A stretch of 64,000 bases of DNA, from positions 1,218,768 through 1,282,767 of the forward strand of contig NZ_SODV01000002.1 in NCBI RefSeq assembly GCF_004366355.1, read 5' to 3'. The notes below the pieces were generated by a model. That model was given only the letters and a program-made list of their open reading frames with translations. It was not told the DNA's origin and did no database searches. Positions within the stretch are counted from its first letter, which is position 1, and every line of letters begins with the position of its first letter. A program made the translations under genes and the position numbers. Shown here piece after piece: positions 27,832 to 36,769 of this stretch. This DNA comes from Dinghuibacter silviterrae. Its GTDB lineage: Bacteria; Bacteroidota; Bacteroidia; Chitinophagales; Chitinophagaceae.

Positions 27832-29226
27832 ATGGACAACTCCTTCCGGGACCAACTGGCGACCGTGGACGCCAAAGGGCATCGCAAATGGATATTTGCG
27901 CAAAAACCGCACGGCAAATGGTATAGCGCACGAACCTATATCAGCTGGTTCTTTTTTGTCCTTTTTTTTGCCCTGCCCTTTGTATACGTCCACGGCCAGC
28001 CCTTTTTACAATTCAATATCCCCGAAGCCCGGTTCATCATCTTCGGGAAGATCTTCTGGCCGCAGGATTTTTTCATCTTCGGGCTGGCGACGGTGACCTT
28101 TATCATCTTCGTGATCCTGTTCACCGCGGCCTTCGGACGGTTGTTTTGCGGCTGGGTTTGCCCCCAGACAATCTTTATGGAAATGCTTTTCCGGAAATTG
28201 GAGTACCTGATCGAGGGGGACGCCGCCCGGCAAAAAATTTTGCAGAAGTCTCCCTGGACCACGGAGAAAATCCTCCGGAAGTCCGCGAAACACGTGGTTT
28301 TCTACCTGCTCTCCTTTATCATCGCCAATACCTTCCTGGCCTATATCATCAGTGCCAAAGGACTATGGGCAATCATCACGGGACCGGTCACCGAACACAT
28401 CCCCGGTCTGTTCGCGATGCTGGTGTTCTCCGGCGTGTTTTATGCGGTGTATGCCTTTTTCCGGGAACAAGCCTGTACGGTGGTCTGTCCCTATGGCCGT
28501 CTGCAAGGGGTATTGCTGGACCGGAATTCGATGATCGTCGCCTACGATTATAAACGGGGAGAACCCCGGGGGAAATTCAGCAAAAAAACGGATACCGGTT
28601 TGGGCGATTGCATCGATTGCTTCCAGTGTGTAAAAGTGTGCCCGACGGGTATCGATATCCGCAACGGCACCCAAATGGAGTGTGTCGGGTGTACCGCCTG
28701 CATCGACGCCTGCAACCACATGATGGAGAAGGCCGGCCGGACACCCAACCTCATCCGCTACGCCTCCGAAAACGGCATATCCGGACATGAGCCGCTCCGG
28801 TACACCCTGCGGATGAAGCTGTATACGGCCTTGCTGTCTTTCCTGTTGCTGATTCTTGCGGGTTTGTTGCTCAGCCGTAAAGACGTCGATGCAACGGTCA
28901 TGCGCACCCCCGGCATGCTCTTCCAGGAACGGGGCGCCGACAGCGTATCCAATTTGTATACGATCAAGGTTGCCAACAAAACGATCCGGAAAGTGCCCCT
29001 GGACGTGCGGCTGGTAGACCTGGACGGCAGGGTACAGGTCATCGGGGGAAGCGTCATTCCTTTAAAAGCGGAGGAAGAGGGTAGCGGCACCTTTTTCGTC
29101 GTGTTGCCGAAGCATGCCGTAAAAGAACGGAAGACGCGCATCCGGCTTGCCTTGTATGAAGGCGATCATAAAATTGGCGAGATCGGAACAAATTTTCTTG
29201 GACCCATCCCCGGTGACGGGGACTAA
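27832..29226 (+). CDS. ccoG: cbb3 oxidase accessory protein CcoG (polyferredoxin/copper reductase)
   Basis: 464 residues, about five membrane helices, and two 4Fe-4S ferredoxin motifs (CIDCFQCVKVCPTGIDI and CVGCTACIDAC). An upstream membrane Cys motif (CGWVCPQT) and EQACTVVCPYGRLQ are family hallmarks. The C-terminal periplasmic part is Ig-like (VRLVDLDGRVQVIGG). Proposed to reduce Cu(II) for oxidase assembly. Follows ccoP after 5 bases. Confidence 0.94.
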   Translation: MDNSFRDQLATVDAKGHRKWIFAQKPHGKWYSARTYISWFFFVLFFALPFVYVHGQPFLQFNIPEARFIIFGKIFWPQDFFIFGLATVTFIIFVILFTAAFGRLFCGWVCPQTIFMEMLFRKLEYLIEGDAARQKILQKSPWTTEKILRKSAKHVVFYLLSFIIANTFLAYIISAKGLWAIITGPVTEHIPGLFAMLVFSGVFYAVYAFFREQACTVVCPYGRLQGVLLDRNSMIVAYDYKRGEPRGKFSKKTDTGLGDCIDCFQCVKVCPTGIDIRNGTQMECVGCTACIDACNHMMEKAGRTPNLIRYASENGISGHEPLRYTLRMKLYTALLSFLLLILAGLLLSRKDVDATVMRTPGMLFQERGADSVSNLYTIKVANKTIRKVPLDVRLVDLDGRVQVIGGSVIPLKAEEEGSGTFFVVLPKHAVKERKTRIRLALYEGDHKIGEIGTNFLGPIPGDGD

Positions 29227-29238
29227 AACATCTTTATT

Positions 29239-29670
29239 ATGAGTTGGGGTAACAAATTAACGGTGGTATTTATTTTGTTCGGGGCCATGATCTCCTACAT
29301 GGTATACCGTTGTATGAAAATGCCCGTCGACCTGGTCACGGCGGATTATTATAAAGAGGAGCTGGCCTACCAGGAGGTGATCGACGGCACGAAGGCCGCC
29401 AACGCCCTGTCTGCTTTGCCCCGCCTGTCGGAAAACGGGGAACGTATCGAGCTTTGTATGCCCTCGGAGATGCGCGGCCGGTCTCTGGAAGGGTCGATTG
29501 TATTCTACTGCCCTTCGGACATGGAAAGGGACAGGCGGGTATCGTTGCAGCCGGATGCGGATGGCCGGCAATGGATACAGTTACTCCCTGCCGGCAACTA
29601 TACTGCAAAGGTGAGCTGGCGTTCAGGTGGGAAACTGTACTACGCGGAACAGCCGGTCTATATACATTGA
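29239..29670 (+). CDS. ccoH: FixH/CcoH-family protein
   Basis: 143 residues: one N-terminal membrane helix (VVFILFGAMISYMVYR) followed by the family's signature DLVTADYYKEELAYQEVIDG, then a periplasmic beta domain. Required for maturation or stability of cbb3 oxidase in other bacteria. Located 12 bases after ccoG, as usual. Confidence 0.9.
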   Translation: MSWGNKLTVVFILFGAMISYMVYRCMKMPVDLVTADYYKEELAYQEVIDGTKAANALSALPRLSENGERIELCMPSEMRGRSLEGSIVFYCPSDMERDRRVSLQPDADGRQWIQLLPAGNYTAKVSWRSGGKLYYAEQPVYIH

Positions 29671-29675
29671 TTCTT

Positions 29676-30356
29676 ATGGTCGCTTCTCTTTTTGCAGCCT
29701 TCCTCCTGGGGTTCGCGGGTAGCGCCCATTGTGTGGGTATGTGTGGGCCGCTCGTCTTATCCATGCCTGTGCGGCACCTGCCGGAGGCAGCGCGATGGCG
29801 CGCATCCGGCTTGTACCATGCCGGCCGGATCGGGGTGTACGCATTGGGCGGGCTTCTTTTTGGATTGGTAGGGCACCAGTTCGTGTTGGCCGGGTGGCAG
29901 CAGGGGTTGTCGATCGCGCTGGGCGCGGGACTTTTGTGCAAGCTCGTCCTCCGGGGGCCACGGTTCAAGCCGGGCGGGCTGCACCTCCAAAAAACCATCA
30001 CATGGCTATGGACTTCCCCCTCCCGCGGCAAATACTTCTGGATGGGCGCCGCCAACGGCCTCTTACCCTGCGGGATGGTCTATATCGCCATTGCCGCCGC
30101 CCTTACCAGCGACGGCCCCGTAAAGGCCACGGCCTTTATGGCATTTTTCGGCCTGGGCACCCTGCCCATGCTGTTAGGGCTACAGGTCACAGGCAGGATG
30201 GTGGGCATGACCACCCGGCAAAATTTGAGAAGGGCCTTGCCTTACCTGACGGCACTCATGGCCGTTTTATTGATCCTGCGAGGGCTGAATCTGGGTATAC
30301 CGTTTGTAAGCCCGGTACTGGCGGGAAGACCGCCCCAGGCGATCCGGTGCCATTAG
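29676..30356 (+). CDS. Sulfite exporter TauE/SafE-family membrane protein, cco-operon type
   Basis: 226 residues from ATG 29676 (5 bases after ccoH). Six or so helices; the start has the conserved LGFAGSAHCVGMCGPLVL with its CxxxC, and later GAANGLLPCGMVY. Proteins of this subgroup are regularly the last gene of cco operons and are suspected to help copper or thiol handling rather than sulfite export. The stop is shared over four bases (TTAG) with the convergent kinase gene. Confidence 0.88.
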   Translation: MVASLFAAFLLGFAGSAHCVGMCGPLVLSMPVRHLPEAARWRASGLYHAGRIGVYALGGLLFGLVGHQFVLAGWQQGLSIALGAGLLCKLVLRGPRFKPGGLHLQKTITWLWTSPSRGKYFWMGAANGLLPCGMVYIAIAAALTSDGPVKATAFMAFFGLGTLPMLLGLQVTGRMVGMTTRQNLRRALPYLTALMAVLLILRGLNLGIPFVSPVLAGRPPQAIRCH

Positions 30357-31939
30357 CCGATGCGCTCCGGCAGCTCGATCGTGACACTTGTTCCTTCTCC
30401 TTCTTTGCTGTCAAGCCATATATCCCCATCGAGCAGGTCCAGGTACCGGCGGACAATGTGCAACCCCAGCCCGGTTCCTTCGATGTTGAGCGCGTTTCCG
30501 CCCCGGAAAAAGCTGGTGAACAAGTGTTGTTTGTCTTCCGTGGAAATGCCGATGCCGTTGTCCCGGACGGTGACCGTGATGTGCCGATCCGGGTGGCGGC
30601 GTCCCTCCAGGTGGATGGGTGCCCCTTCCGGGCTGAATTTTGAGGCATTGTTCAGGAGGTTCACCAGGATGTTTTTCAAAAGCCGTTTGTCGGAATAGAG
30701 GAGCTGGTCGTCCGGGCAGTTGCAGTGGATGACCTGACCGGGTTTGGCGAGCGCCTGCATTTCTTCGGTGACCTCCTCCAGCAGGGGGGCAAGGGACATC
30801 CACGCCGGTTCGGCCCTGACCTTACCCTCTTCGAGCCGGCCGAGGGACAGGAAGTCATCCAACAGGTTATTGAGGTGCTTGACGGCGTCCCGGGTGCGCT
30901 TGATGTGTTTATCCCGTTTGTCCTGGTCTTCGGTTTGTGTGTACCGGGCCAGTAAATTGGCGGAAGACAGGATGGTGCTTAGAGGTGTCCGGAATTCATG
31001 AGACGCCATCGACACGAAACGGGACTTGATCTCCCCCAGTTCTTTCTCCTTGCTCAGGGCGGCGTTCAATTCCTCCTGGGACCGTTCCAGTTCCTGGAGC
31101 GCCTCGCGCAGGATGGCGGTGCGTTGTTCGACCTTGACCTCCAGACCGGTATTTAACTGCAGCAGCTCCCTTTCGGATTGTTTGCGCTGGCTGATGTCGA
31201 CGATAAAAGCGATGACGAACATCCGGCCGTATTGCCGGTAGTGGCTTAGACTGACTTCCACCGGGAATTCGGTACCGTCCTTCGCCCGTGCAAAAAGATC
31301 CCGTCCGTGGCCCATGGCCCGGTTCCCGGGTTGTTGGTAGTACCGGTCGCGATGCCCGGCATGAGCTGGGTGAAAACGATCCGGGACCAGCTTGTCGATG
31401 TTCGCCCCGGTCAATTCTTTGCTGGCGTAGCCAAACATGGCCGCCCCGGCGGGATTCAACAACACGATGACCCCCCGGTCGTCGGTCAGGATGATGCCTT
31501 CGGTGGCGTGCTCGAAGAGGGCCCGGAACTGGTGTTGATCGGCTTCGATCGAGCGGTACAGTTTTTTTACATAGAGAATAAAAACCGTTGTCAGGATGAT
31601 GATGATCAGGGAAAAAAGGTGCTGGAATATAAGCTGTTTCCGGTCGGCGTTCTCCGTGCTGTAAAAAGAAGCCAGGATGACAAGGGCGACGCCTGTCCAG
31701 CCGAAAACCCGTGTATAGTGGTCGCTTTTCAGGAAAACCGTCAGCAGGATGGCGACGATGAGACCGCCGTCGAACAGGGTGTAAGAGGGGTAGAGATATT
31801 GAAGCAGCGCCGAACCAAGGGTGACCACGGTACAGCTCAGTAGGATGTGCTGGGCTCGCTCTTTAAACATCCGGTAAAATACGCGGACCGGGCCCGGTGT
31901 TCCCTGAGCAGCGTCAGGGGCCGGGTTGACTTTACTCAT
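30353..31939 (-). CDS. Membrane PAS-domain sensor histidine kinase
   Basis: 528 residues. Four or more helices at the N-terminus (about 28-125), then a PAS domain (about 140-255, FEHATEGIILTDDRGVIVLL), a coiled-coil (about 260-310), HisKA (SMASHEFRTPLSTILSS) and HATPase (DNGIGIS, GTGLGLHIV). From PAS to C-terminus it is strongly similar to the soluble kinase at 16559, including the identical segments EDQDKRD and FLSLGRLEEGKV, so the two are paralogs. There is no response regulator beside it, so it may share the Crp-type regulator at 15472. Its stop overlaps the TauE/SafE gene by four bases. Confidence 0.92.
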   Translation of the reverse strand: MSKVNPAPDAAQGTPGPVRVFYRMFKERAQHILLSCTVVTLGSALLQYLYPSYTLFDGGLIVAILLTVFLKSDHYTRVFGWTGVALVILASFYSTENADRKQLIFQHLFSLIIIILTTVFILYVKKLYRSIEADQHQFRALFEHATEGIILTDDRGVIVLLNPAGAAMFGYASKELTGANIDKLVPDRFHPAHAGHRDRYYQQPGNRAMGHGRDLFARAKDGTEFPVEVSLSHYRQYGRMFVIAFIVDISQRKQSERELLQLNTGLEVKVEQRTAILREALQELERSQEELNAALSKEKELGEIKSRFVSMASHEFRTPLSTILSSANLLARYTQTEDQDKRDKHIKRTRDAVKHLNNLLDDFLSLGRLEEGKVRAEPAWMSLAPLLEEVTEEMQALAKPGQVIHCNCPDDQLLYSDKRLLKNILVNLLNNASKFSPEGAPIHLEGRRHPDRHITVTVRDNGIGISTEDKQHLFTSFFRGGNALNIEGTGLGLHIVRRYLDLLDGDIWLDSKEGEGTSVTIELPERIG

Positions 31940-32008
31940 GACCTGTCCGACACCCTGTCATTGACGGGAAAGCAACTGTATTGTTCCTTTGGGTCAAAAA
32001 AGGTTCGT

Positions 32009-32782
32009 ATGAAAAAGGTGCTCGTTCACATTGAAAAGGGACATTATCCGCAGGAATTGCTGGATTTCGTCGGCAAGATGGACCCGTTGGGCCACATTGC
32101 CCTGACAGCGGCTTTCCTACCGGAATCGGACTACGCCGGGGTGGCGGCGGCAACACCGGACCTGCCTCACCACAGACAAAAGTTGGGTGATTTTTGCACC
32201 GACCGGGGTATCCGGCTGGGCATACATTCGGATTATCACGACTTCGAATTGCCTTGCCTGCAAAGCGAGTCCAGATATGCCGACCTGATGTTGCTGAGTG
32301 CCCGCCATTTTTTTGAGACGCAGGCTTCCGAACAGCCGAATGCCTGGATGCGGGAGATGCTCCGGGACGCAGAATGCCCGGTGCTGTTGCTGCCGGATAA
32401 CGCTCCACTGCCGGGGGAACTGATCCTGGCCTATGACGGGTCGGCGGATTCGATGTACGCGATCCGGCAGTTTGCCTACCTGTTCCCGGAATTGATGGGC
32501 GTTCACGCCACGCTCGTCTTTATCAGCAACAACCCCGAGGCACAGATCCCTCACGCGGCAGGCGTCCGGGAGTTTTGCGTGACGCATTACAAGCGCTTCC
32601 GGATGTTAAGGTTGACCATGAAACCGGTCGAATTCTACCATACCTGGATCGGCATGATGACCCACCCCTGGTTGATCACCGGCAGCTACGGGCGTTCCTT
32701 CCTGTCGGAAATGCTGTCCAAAAGTTTTTCTTCGGAGGTCATACGGGAGCACAGGATCCCGGTATTCGTGGCCCATCGTTGA
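32009..32782 (+). CDS. Universal stress protein-like, two-domain
   Basis: 257 residues from ATG 32009 (MKKVLVHIEKGHY). The second half has Usp-type strands (ELILAYDGSADSMYAIRQF) and ends with the nucleotide-loop-like TGSYGRSFLSEML ... IPVFVAHR. The N-terminal half is divergent. The same C-terminal pattern (GSFGRSGLSYV ... LPIFIAHA) occurs in the convergent gene at 32785, so these two Usp genes are related and lie tail to tail two bases apart. Confidence 0.82.
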   Translation: MKKVLVHIEKGHYPQELLDFVGKMDPLGHIALTAAFLPESDYAGVAAATPDLPHHRQKLGDFCTDRGIRLGIHSDYHDFELPCLQSESRYADLMLLSARHFFETQASEQPNAWMREMLRDAECPVLLLPDNAPLPGELILAYDGSADSMYAIRQFAYLFPELMGVHATLVFISNNPEAQIPHAAGVREFCVTHYKRFRMLRLTMKPVEFYHTWIGMMTHPWLITGSYGRSFLSEMLSKSFSSEVIREHRIPVFVAHR

Positions 32783-32784
32783 CA

Positions 32785-33516
32785 TCACGCATGCGCAATG
32801 AATATGGGCAGCGTGTGTCTTCGGATAACATCTTCGATAAAACTGGGTTTCCCCACGTAGGAAAGCCCCGAACGGCCGAACGACCCGCTCACCAGGAGGG
32901 CGTCCTTTTTCCCGCTGATCCAGGTGGAGAAGAAATCGGCGGCCTTGAAGTGTAATTTGCTGTAGCTCATATTATCGAACTTGAGCTGGGCGAACCGCTT
33001 GAGTTGCTCCTGGTCGGGCATGTCCAAGTTGCCTTCGTCCCTGGCGTACATGATCTCCGTGGGCAGGTCGGCCAGGTCGGGGAAAAGATAGCAGAATTGC
33101 CGGAGGGCGAACATACTTTCCTTGCTGCCGTCGTAGGCAATATAGACATGCCCGATCTTTTTGAAGCCCTCGGGTATGATCATGACAGGACATTCAGCGG
33201 CGCGCAGGGCTTCATTGTTCCCCTCGCAAAACAACTCCGCGCTGGCGAGCATTACGTCCGCAAAACGGCTTTCCCGGGCCAGCAAGTCCTTGTTCCACGG
33301 CTGGTCGTTGTCTGCAATATCATATCGAATGTAGTGTTGCGCGCACTCGCTGGCGAACAGCGCTTTTTGTCCTGCGACCGCCGGGGCGTCGCAGCCGGTC
33401 GGCCGGAAAAACAGCCCACGGGCGTGAACCCGCTCCTGAAGCTGAAGCGCGCGAAGAAGGTGGAAAGCCCCTTGCGGAAGCTCATGGCTGGCGCTGACAA
33501 AAAGTACCTGTTTCAT
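32785..33516 (-). CDS. Universal stress protein-like, two-domain
   Basis: 243 residues (MKQVLFVSASHELPQG). The C-terminal Usp domain has VYIAYDGSKESMFALRQFCYLFPDL, which closely parallels the corresponding stretch of the neighbour at 32009. Last gene of the leftward six-gene operon starting at 37342; its ATG lies 35 bases inside the end of the preceding gene. Confidence 0.82.
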   Translation of the reverse strand: MKQVLFVSASHELPQGAFHLLRALQLQERVHARGLFFRPTGCDAPAVAGQKALFASECAQHYIRYDIADNDQPWNKDLLARESRFADVMLASAELFCEGNNEALRAAECPVMIIPEGFKKIGHVYIAYDGSKESMFALRQFCYLFPDLADLPTEIMYARDEGNLDMPDQEQLKRFAQLKFDNMSYSKLHFKAADFFSTWISGKKDALLVSGSFGRSGLSYVGKPSFIEDVIRRHTLPIFIAHA

Positions 33517-33835
33517 AACCGATTTGATTTTGTTGATAGAGTGTCCAATTCCGGGTCATCCGGGTTTCCATCCAGGAATTACCCGCCCGTCTCAACACCT
33601 GGATGGGGTACCCGAACCATTGTTCGAGCGCTACTTCCAGGTCGGCGACTGTCATGTCGTCGCTCATGCCGATAACCCGGATCAGGAGATCCGCCGCTTG
33701 TTGCCGCCCGGTGGTGTCCGACCCGCTGACGACCACAACGCCGGCCCGCTTTACCCACTGGATGCACAGGTAAGGATAAGCTTCGTTGAACTGGCGTTGT
33801 ATTTCGGCAAAAAGGCGCTGCCGTATCGTATCCAT
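33482..33835 (-). CDS. Small conserved-looking cytoplasmic protein, unknown
   Basis: 117 residues from ATG 33835 (MDTIRQRLFAEIQRQFNEAY); a GTG two codons earlier is possible. Charged/amphipathic with no signal or membrane segment. It sits 12 bases after the alcohol dehydrogenase gene and overlaps the Usp gene start by 35 bases, a larger overlap than usual here, so its C-terminus deserves checking. No family recognised. Confidence 0.6.
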   Translation of the reverse strand: MDTIRQRLFAEIQRQFNEAYPYLCIQWVKRAGVVVVSGSDTTGRQQAADLLIRVIGMSDDMTVADLEVALEQWFGYPIQVLRRAGNSWMETRMTRNWTLYQQNQIGYETGTFCQRQP

Positions 33836-33847
33836 GGTCACGAGGTT

Positions 33848-34870
33848 TTATGCAATTTTCAAAACGATCCGCCCCTCGATCTCCCCTTTACGCATCGTGT
33901 CAAAGACATCGTTGATGTCTTCGAGCCGGGCGGTATGCACGGTGGCCTTTACCCGTCCGTCGACCGCGAAATCGATGGCCTCCTGGAGGTCCTGCCGGGT
34001 CCCTACGATGGACCCGCGGACGGTATACCGGTTGAGCACGGTGTCGAAAATGGGAAGGTCAAAACCGCCGGGGGGCAGACCGTTGAGCGAAATTGTCCCC
34101 TTACGCCTCAGAGCGGACAGTCCTTGTTTAAAGGCGATGGGGGACACGGCAGTCACGAGGACACCGTGCATGCCGCCCACTTCCTTTTTCAGGAAGGCCC
34201 CGGGGTCCTGTTTCTTGGCATTGACGACGAGGCTGGCGCCTAATTTTTTGGCCAGTTCGAGTTTGTCGTCGGACACGTCAATGGCGGCCACCTGGAGGCC
34301 CATCGCCTTGGCGTATTGCACGGCCAGGTGACCCAACCCACCTATCCCGGAGATGGCTACCCATTGGCCGGGACGGGTATCGGTTTCCTTGAGACCCTTG
34401 TAGACCGTCACGCCGGCGCAGATGATCGGCGCCATCTGGACGAAGTCGATGCCCGCGGGGAAATGCCCCACGTATCGCGCATCAGCCAGGACGTATTCTG
34501 CGTATCCGCCATCCACGCTGTAGCCGCCGTTCTGCTGGTGTTCGCAAAGCGTTTCCCAGCCGGTGATACAGTATTCGCAACAGCCGCAGGCGCTGTACAG
34601 CCAGGGGACGCCGACGATATCGCCCTCCTTGACATTGCCTGCTTCCGGGCCCACGGCCACCACGAAACCAATAGCTTCGTGCCCGGGAACCAGCGGCATT
34701 TTGGGTTTTACCGGCCAGTCGCCGGAAACGGCGTGGAGGTCGGTATGACAGACACCGCTGGCGATCACTTTAACGAGCGCCTGGTGGAGACCGGGAACGG
34801 GAATGGGGCGTTCTTCTATGTGCAAGGGCTGGCCGAAATCACGGACGACAGCCGCCTTCATGGTTTTCAT
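33848..34870 (-). CDS. adhP: Zinc-dependent alcohol dehydrogenase, AdhP-type
   Basis: 340 residues. Catalytic zinc ligands: Cys in SGVCHTDLH, His in PGHEAIG, and the later Cys in IICAGVTVYKG. The structural zinc motif is C-x2-C-x2-C-x7-C (CGCCEYCITGWETLC). NAD-binding GIGGLGHLAVQYAKAMG follows. It interconverts ethanol and acetaldehyde with NAD; under low oxygen it would regenerate NAD. Starts one base after the YceI gene stop, within the same leftward operon. Confidence 0.9.
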   Translation of the reverse strand: MKTMKAAVVRDFGQPLHIEERPIPVPGLHQALVKVIASGVCHTDLHAVSGDWPVKPKMPLVPGHEAIGFVVAVGPEAGNVKEGDIVGVPWLYSACGCCEYCITGWETLCEHQQNGGYSVDGGYAEYVLADARYVGHFPAGIDFVQMAPIICAGVTVYKGLKETDTRPGQWVAISGIGGLGHLAVQYAKAMGLQVAAIDVSDDKLELAKKLGASLVVNAKKQDPGAFLKKEVGGMHGVLVTAVSPIAFKQGLSALRRKGTISLNGLPPGGFDLPIFDTVLNRYTVRGSIVGTRQDLQEAIDFAVDGRVKATVHTARLEDINDVFDTMRKGEIEGRIVLKIA

Positions 34871-34871
34871 A

Positions 34872-35441
34872 TCAATTGATTTGTTTTAGATAAAGGGAAA
34901 AATGGACATCCAGCGTGTCGTTGACCTTGATCAACCCACCCATTTTCCGTGGAGGGTCCAGGGCAAAGTCGTGAAAGGCCAGTGTCCGTTTGCCGTCGAG
35001 TTCCAGGACGCCCGGCTCCGACCGGAGGATGGTATAGTCGATCTCGAAAAGCCGGCAGGTACCCGCCAGCTCGATCTCCACCCAACCTTTTACGGCCTCA
35101 GGACAGCAGCGGGCGGAGGGCATTCTTTCCAGGTTGATAAAACTGATTTTCAACTGGGGAAAGCGGTTGGCCCGGACCGTTGTTTTGAAATCGTCCGTCA
35201 TCACCTTGTTGTGACAATCGAAGTCGTCGATGTTGAGCCGGACGGTCCCGCAGAGGGGAATGCCGGGGACGGATCCCCGGCTTCCCTCCGGCAGGAAATA
35301 CAACGTATCCGGCTCGGCGCACTGCGGAACACCGCAGGTGAAATGGTTGATGTTGGTATGGCCTGCGATGCAAAGGCTGCTGCTTTTCTGGACGACCCAC
35401 CGGCTGCCCAGGAGGATCATCAGAAGAATGAGGAGTTGCAT
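34872..35441 (-). CDS. YceI-family lipocalin-like protein (first paralog in operon order 3)
   Basis: 189 residues. N-terminal hydrophobic segment (LLILLMILLGSRWVV) serving as signal or anchor. The YceI pattern follows: GHTNINHFTCG, LNIDDFDCHNKVMTDDF, and a C-terminal FALDPPRKMGGLIKVNDTLDVHFSLYL. YceI folds as a lipocalin-like barrel binding isoprenoid/quinone-like lipids. It lies between the barrel protein and adhP genes; a second YceI gene (36770) lies on the other side of the barrel gene. Confidence 0.85.
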   Translation of the reverse strand: MQLLILLMILLGSRWVVQKSSSLCIAGHTNINHFTCGVPQCAEPDTLYFLPEGSRGSVPGIPLCGTVRLNIDDFDCHNKVMTDDFKTTVRANRFPQLKISFINLERMPSARCCPEAVKGWVEIELAGTCRLFEIDYTILRSEPGVLELDGKRTLAFHDFALDPPRKMGGLIKVNDTLDVHFSLYLKQIN

Positions 35442-35451
35442 ACAATGCGTT

Positions 35452-36768
35452 TTAGAATCCTACGGTGGCGGCGATGACGTACCCATTGAACTTACCACCG
35501 CTCCGGTAATCGGACGCAGGGAAGTCCAGGTAGTTCTGGGTGACGTATTCGCCCTTCAGCAAGATGTTCTTTGTCAGGAACCAGCCGCCCGCCGCTGCAA
35601 AACGGTTGATGGTCACGGGAGAGGGCAGGCCTTTCAGCTCTGCGGTCACCCCGTTGTAGCGGACCCCGACAAACAGGTTCTCTTTGGGACCGAAACGGTA
35701 GATGCCGTCCACGGCATACTGGTTGAACTGGCGGTTGGACACTTCGGTGCCGGTGCGTCCCTGGCCGTGTTCGTAGGTGCCGAAGAATTCGAACCCGGCT
35801 ACTTTGGCAAAGCCGTTCAGCATCATCGCGTCGACCTTATAGCTAAAACCCGGGTTCAGCCGGCCCGAGAAGGCGTCGGCTTCGTAGGCGCTGGTACCGC
35901 TGGGGGGGACGGTATAGGGTTGCTCCATGACCATCCAATAGGACGAGCCCGCACGGTCCCCGAAATACAGGTCATTGCTGGACGAGCTTCCATCATGGTA
36001 GTAAGAGGCGCTCACCCGCAGCCGGACGCGGCCGGGAAGCGTGGGATCATACCCGATCTTTCCATAGACGGCCGGGTTTTTCCGGATGTTGCCGTTTTGG
36101 GTGGTGACGGCCACGGAGTCGATGCTGGCTTTGAGCATCCCGTTGGTCAGGCCGACCATGCCAAAGAGGCCGTTCTTCTGGACCATGACCTCACCCCCGA
36201 TTTCGGTGGCAAACGCGTCCACGATGTAGTTTTCGATAAAGGGGTTGTACATAGCGTGTCCCCCGTCCGTGCGGCGGAAGTGCTGGTCGCCGTAGTTGAT
36301 CTCCATTTGCCCCAGCTTGATCGTCGTGTACTTCATGATATCCGACCAGATCTGCCCCTTGAACGGCAGTTTGTCGAACTGCAGGTAGCCGCCGCGCACC
36401 CAGGTTTCATTGTGGTGGCGTGTGGAAAGATAAAGACTCACGTTTAGGTGGATCCCGTCGGCCAGGAGGAAGTCCGTGTACAGGTTGGCTTCGGCCTGGT
36501 TAAAACCGGGGCTTATCTTATACAGGGGGAATTTCCCGTTCTCTCCGGAGCTGTTCTGGTCTTTCAGGTTTTGGAATTCCTGGGTGAACCCGGCACCGAT
36601 GCGTAAGGTCGGACCGGTGTACGCCAGGGTATCTTTCCTGGTTTCGAACTGGTTGATCCCGTGCTGGTCATAAGGGCGCATGTTCGGGATTTGCCCCTGA
36701 AGCAACTGTGCTGACGCGGAGGTTCCCAGCAAAGCCAGCAGGCATGAGCAGAAGAAATAGCGTTTCAT
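35452..36768 (-). CDS. Outer-membrane beta-barrel (porin-like) protein
   Basis: 438 residues with signal peptide (MKRYFFCSCLLALLGTSASA). The rest is alternating amphipathic strands rich in Tyr, Gly and Asn, ending in the aromatic C-terminus IAATVGF expected of outer-membrane barrels. Sized for about 16-18 strands. No plug or TonB box, so a passive channel is likely. Placed between two YceI genes with gaps of 1 and 10 bases. Confidence 0.8.
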   Translation of the reverse strand: MKRYFFCSCLLALLGTSASAQLLQGQIPNMRPYDQHGINQFETRKDTLAYTGPTLRIGAGFTQEFQNLKDQNSSGENGKFPLYKISPGFNQAEANLYTDFLLADGIHLNVSLYLSTRHHNETWVRGGYLQFDKLPFKGQIWSDIMKYTTIKLGQMEINYGDQHFRRTDGGHAMYNPFIENYIVDAFATEIGGEVMVQKNGLFGMVGLTNGMLKASIDSVAVTTQNGNIRKNPAVYGKIGYDPTLPGRVRLRVSASYYHDGSSSSNDLYFGDRAGSSYWMVMEQPYTVPPSGTSAYEADAFSGRLNPGFSYKVDAMMLNGFAKVAGFEFFGTYEHGQGRTGTEVSNRQFNQYAVDGIYRFGPKENLFVGVRYNGVTAELKGLPSPVTINRFAAAGGWFLTKNILLKGEYVTQNYLDFPASDYRSGGKFNGYVIAATVGF

Positions 36769-36769
36769 G

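Noticed and set aside
31940-32008. GTCA-T-TGAC dyad (31955-31963) between the membrane kinase and Usp genes as another regulator box
   Set aside because: The half-sites are in reverse order (GTCA then TGAC) with one-base spacing, not TGAC-N4-GTCA, and no -7 element lies at the matching distance.
35230-36447. 405-codon open frame on the plus strand
   Set aside because: Shadow of the YceI and barrel genes on the minus strand, which have signal peptides and the terminal aromatic residue.
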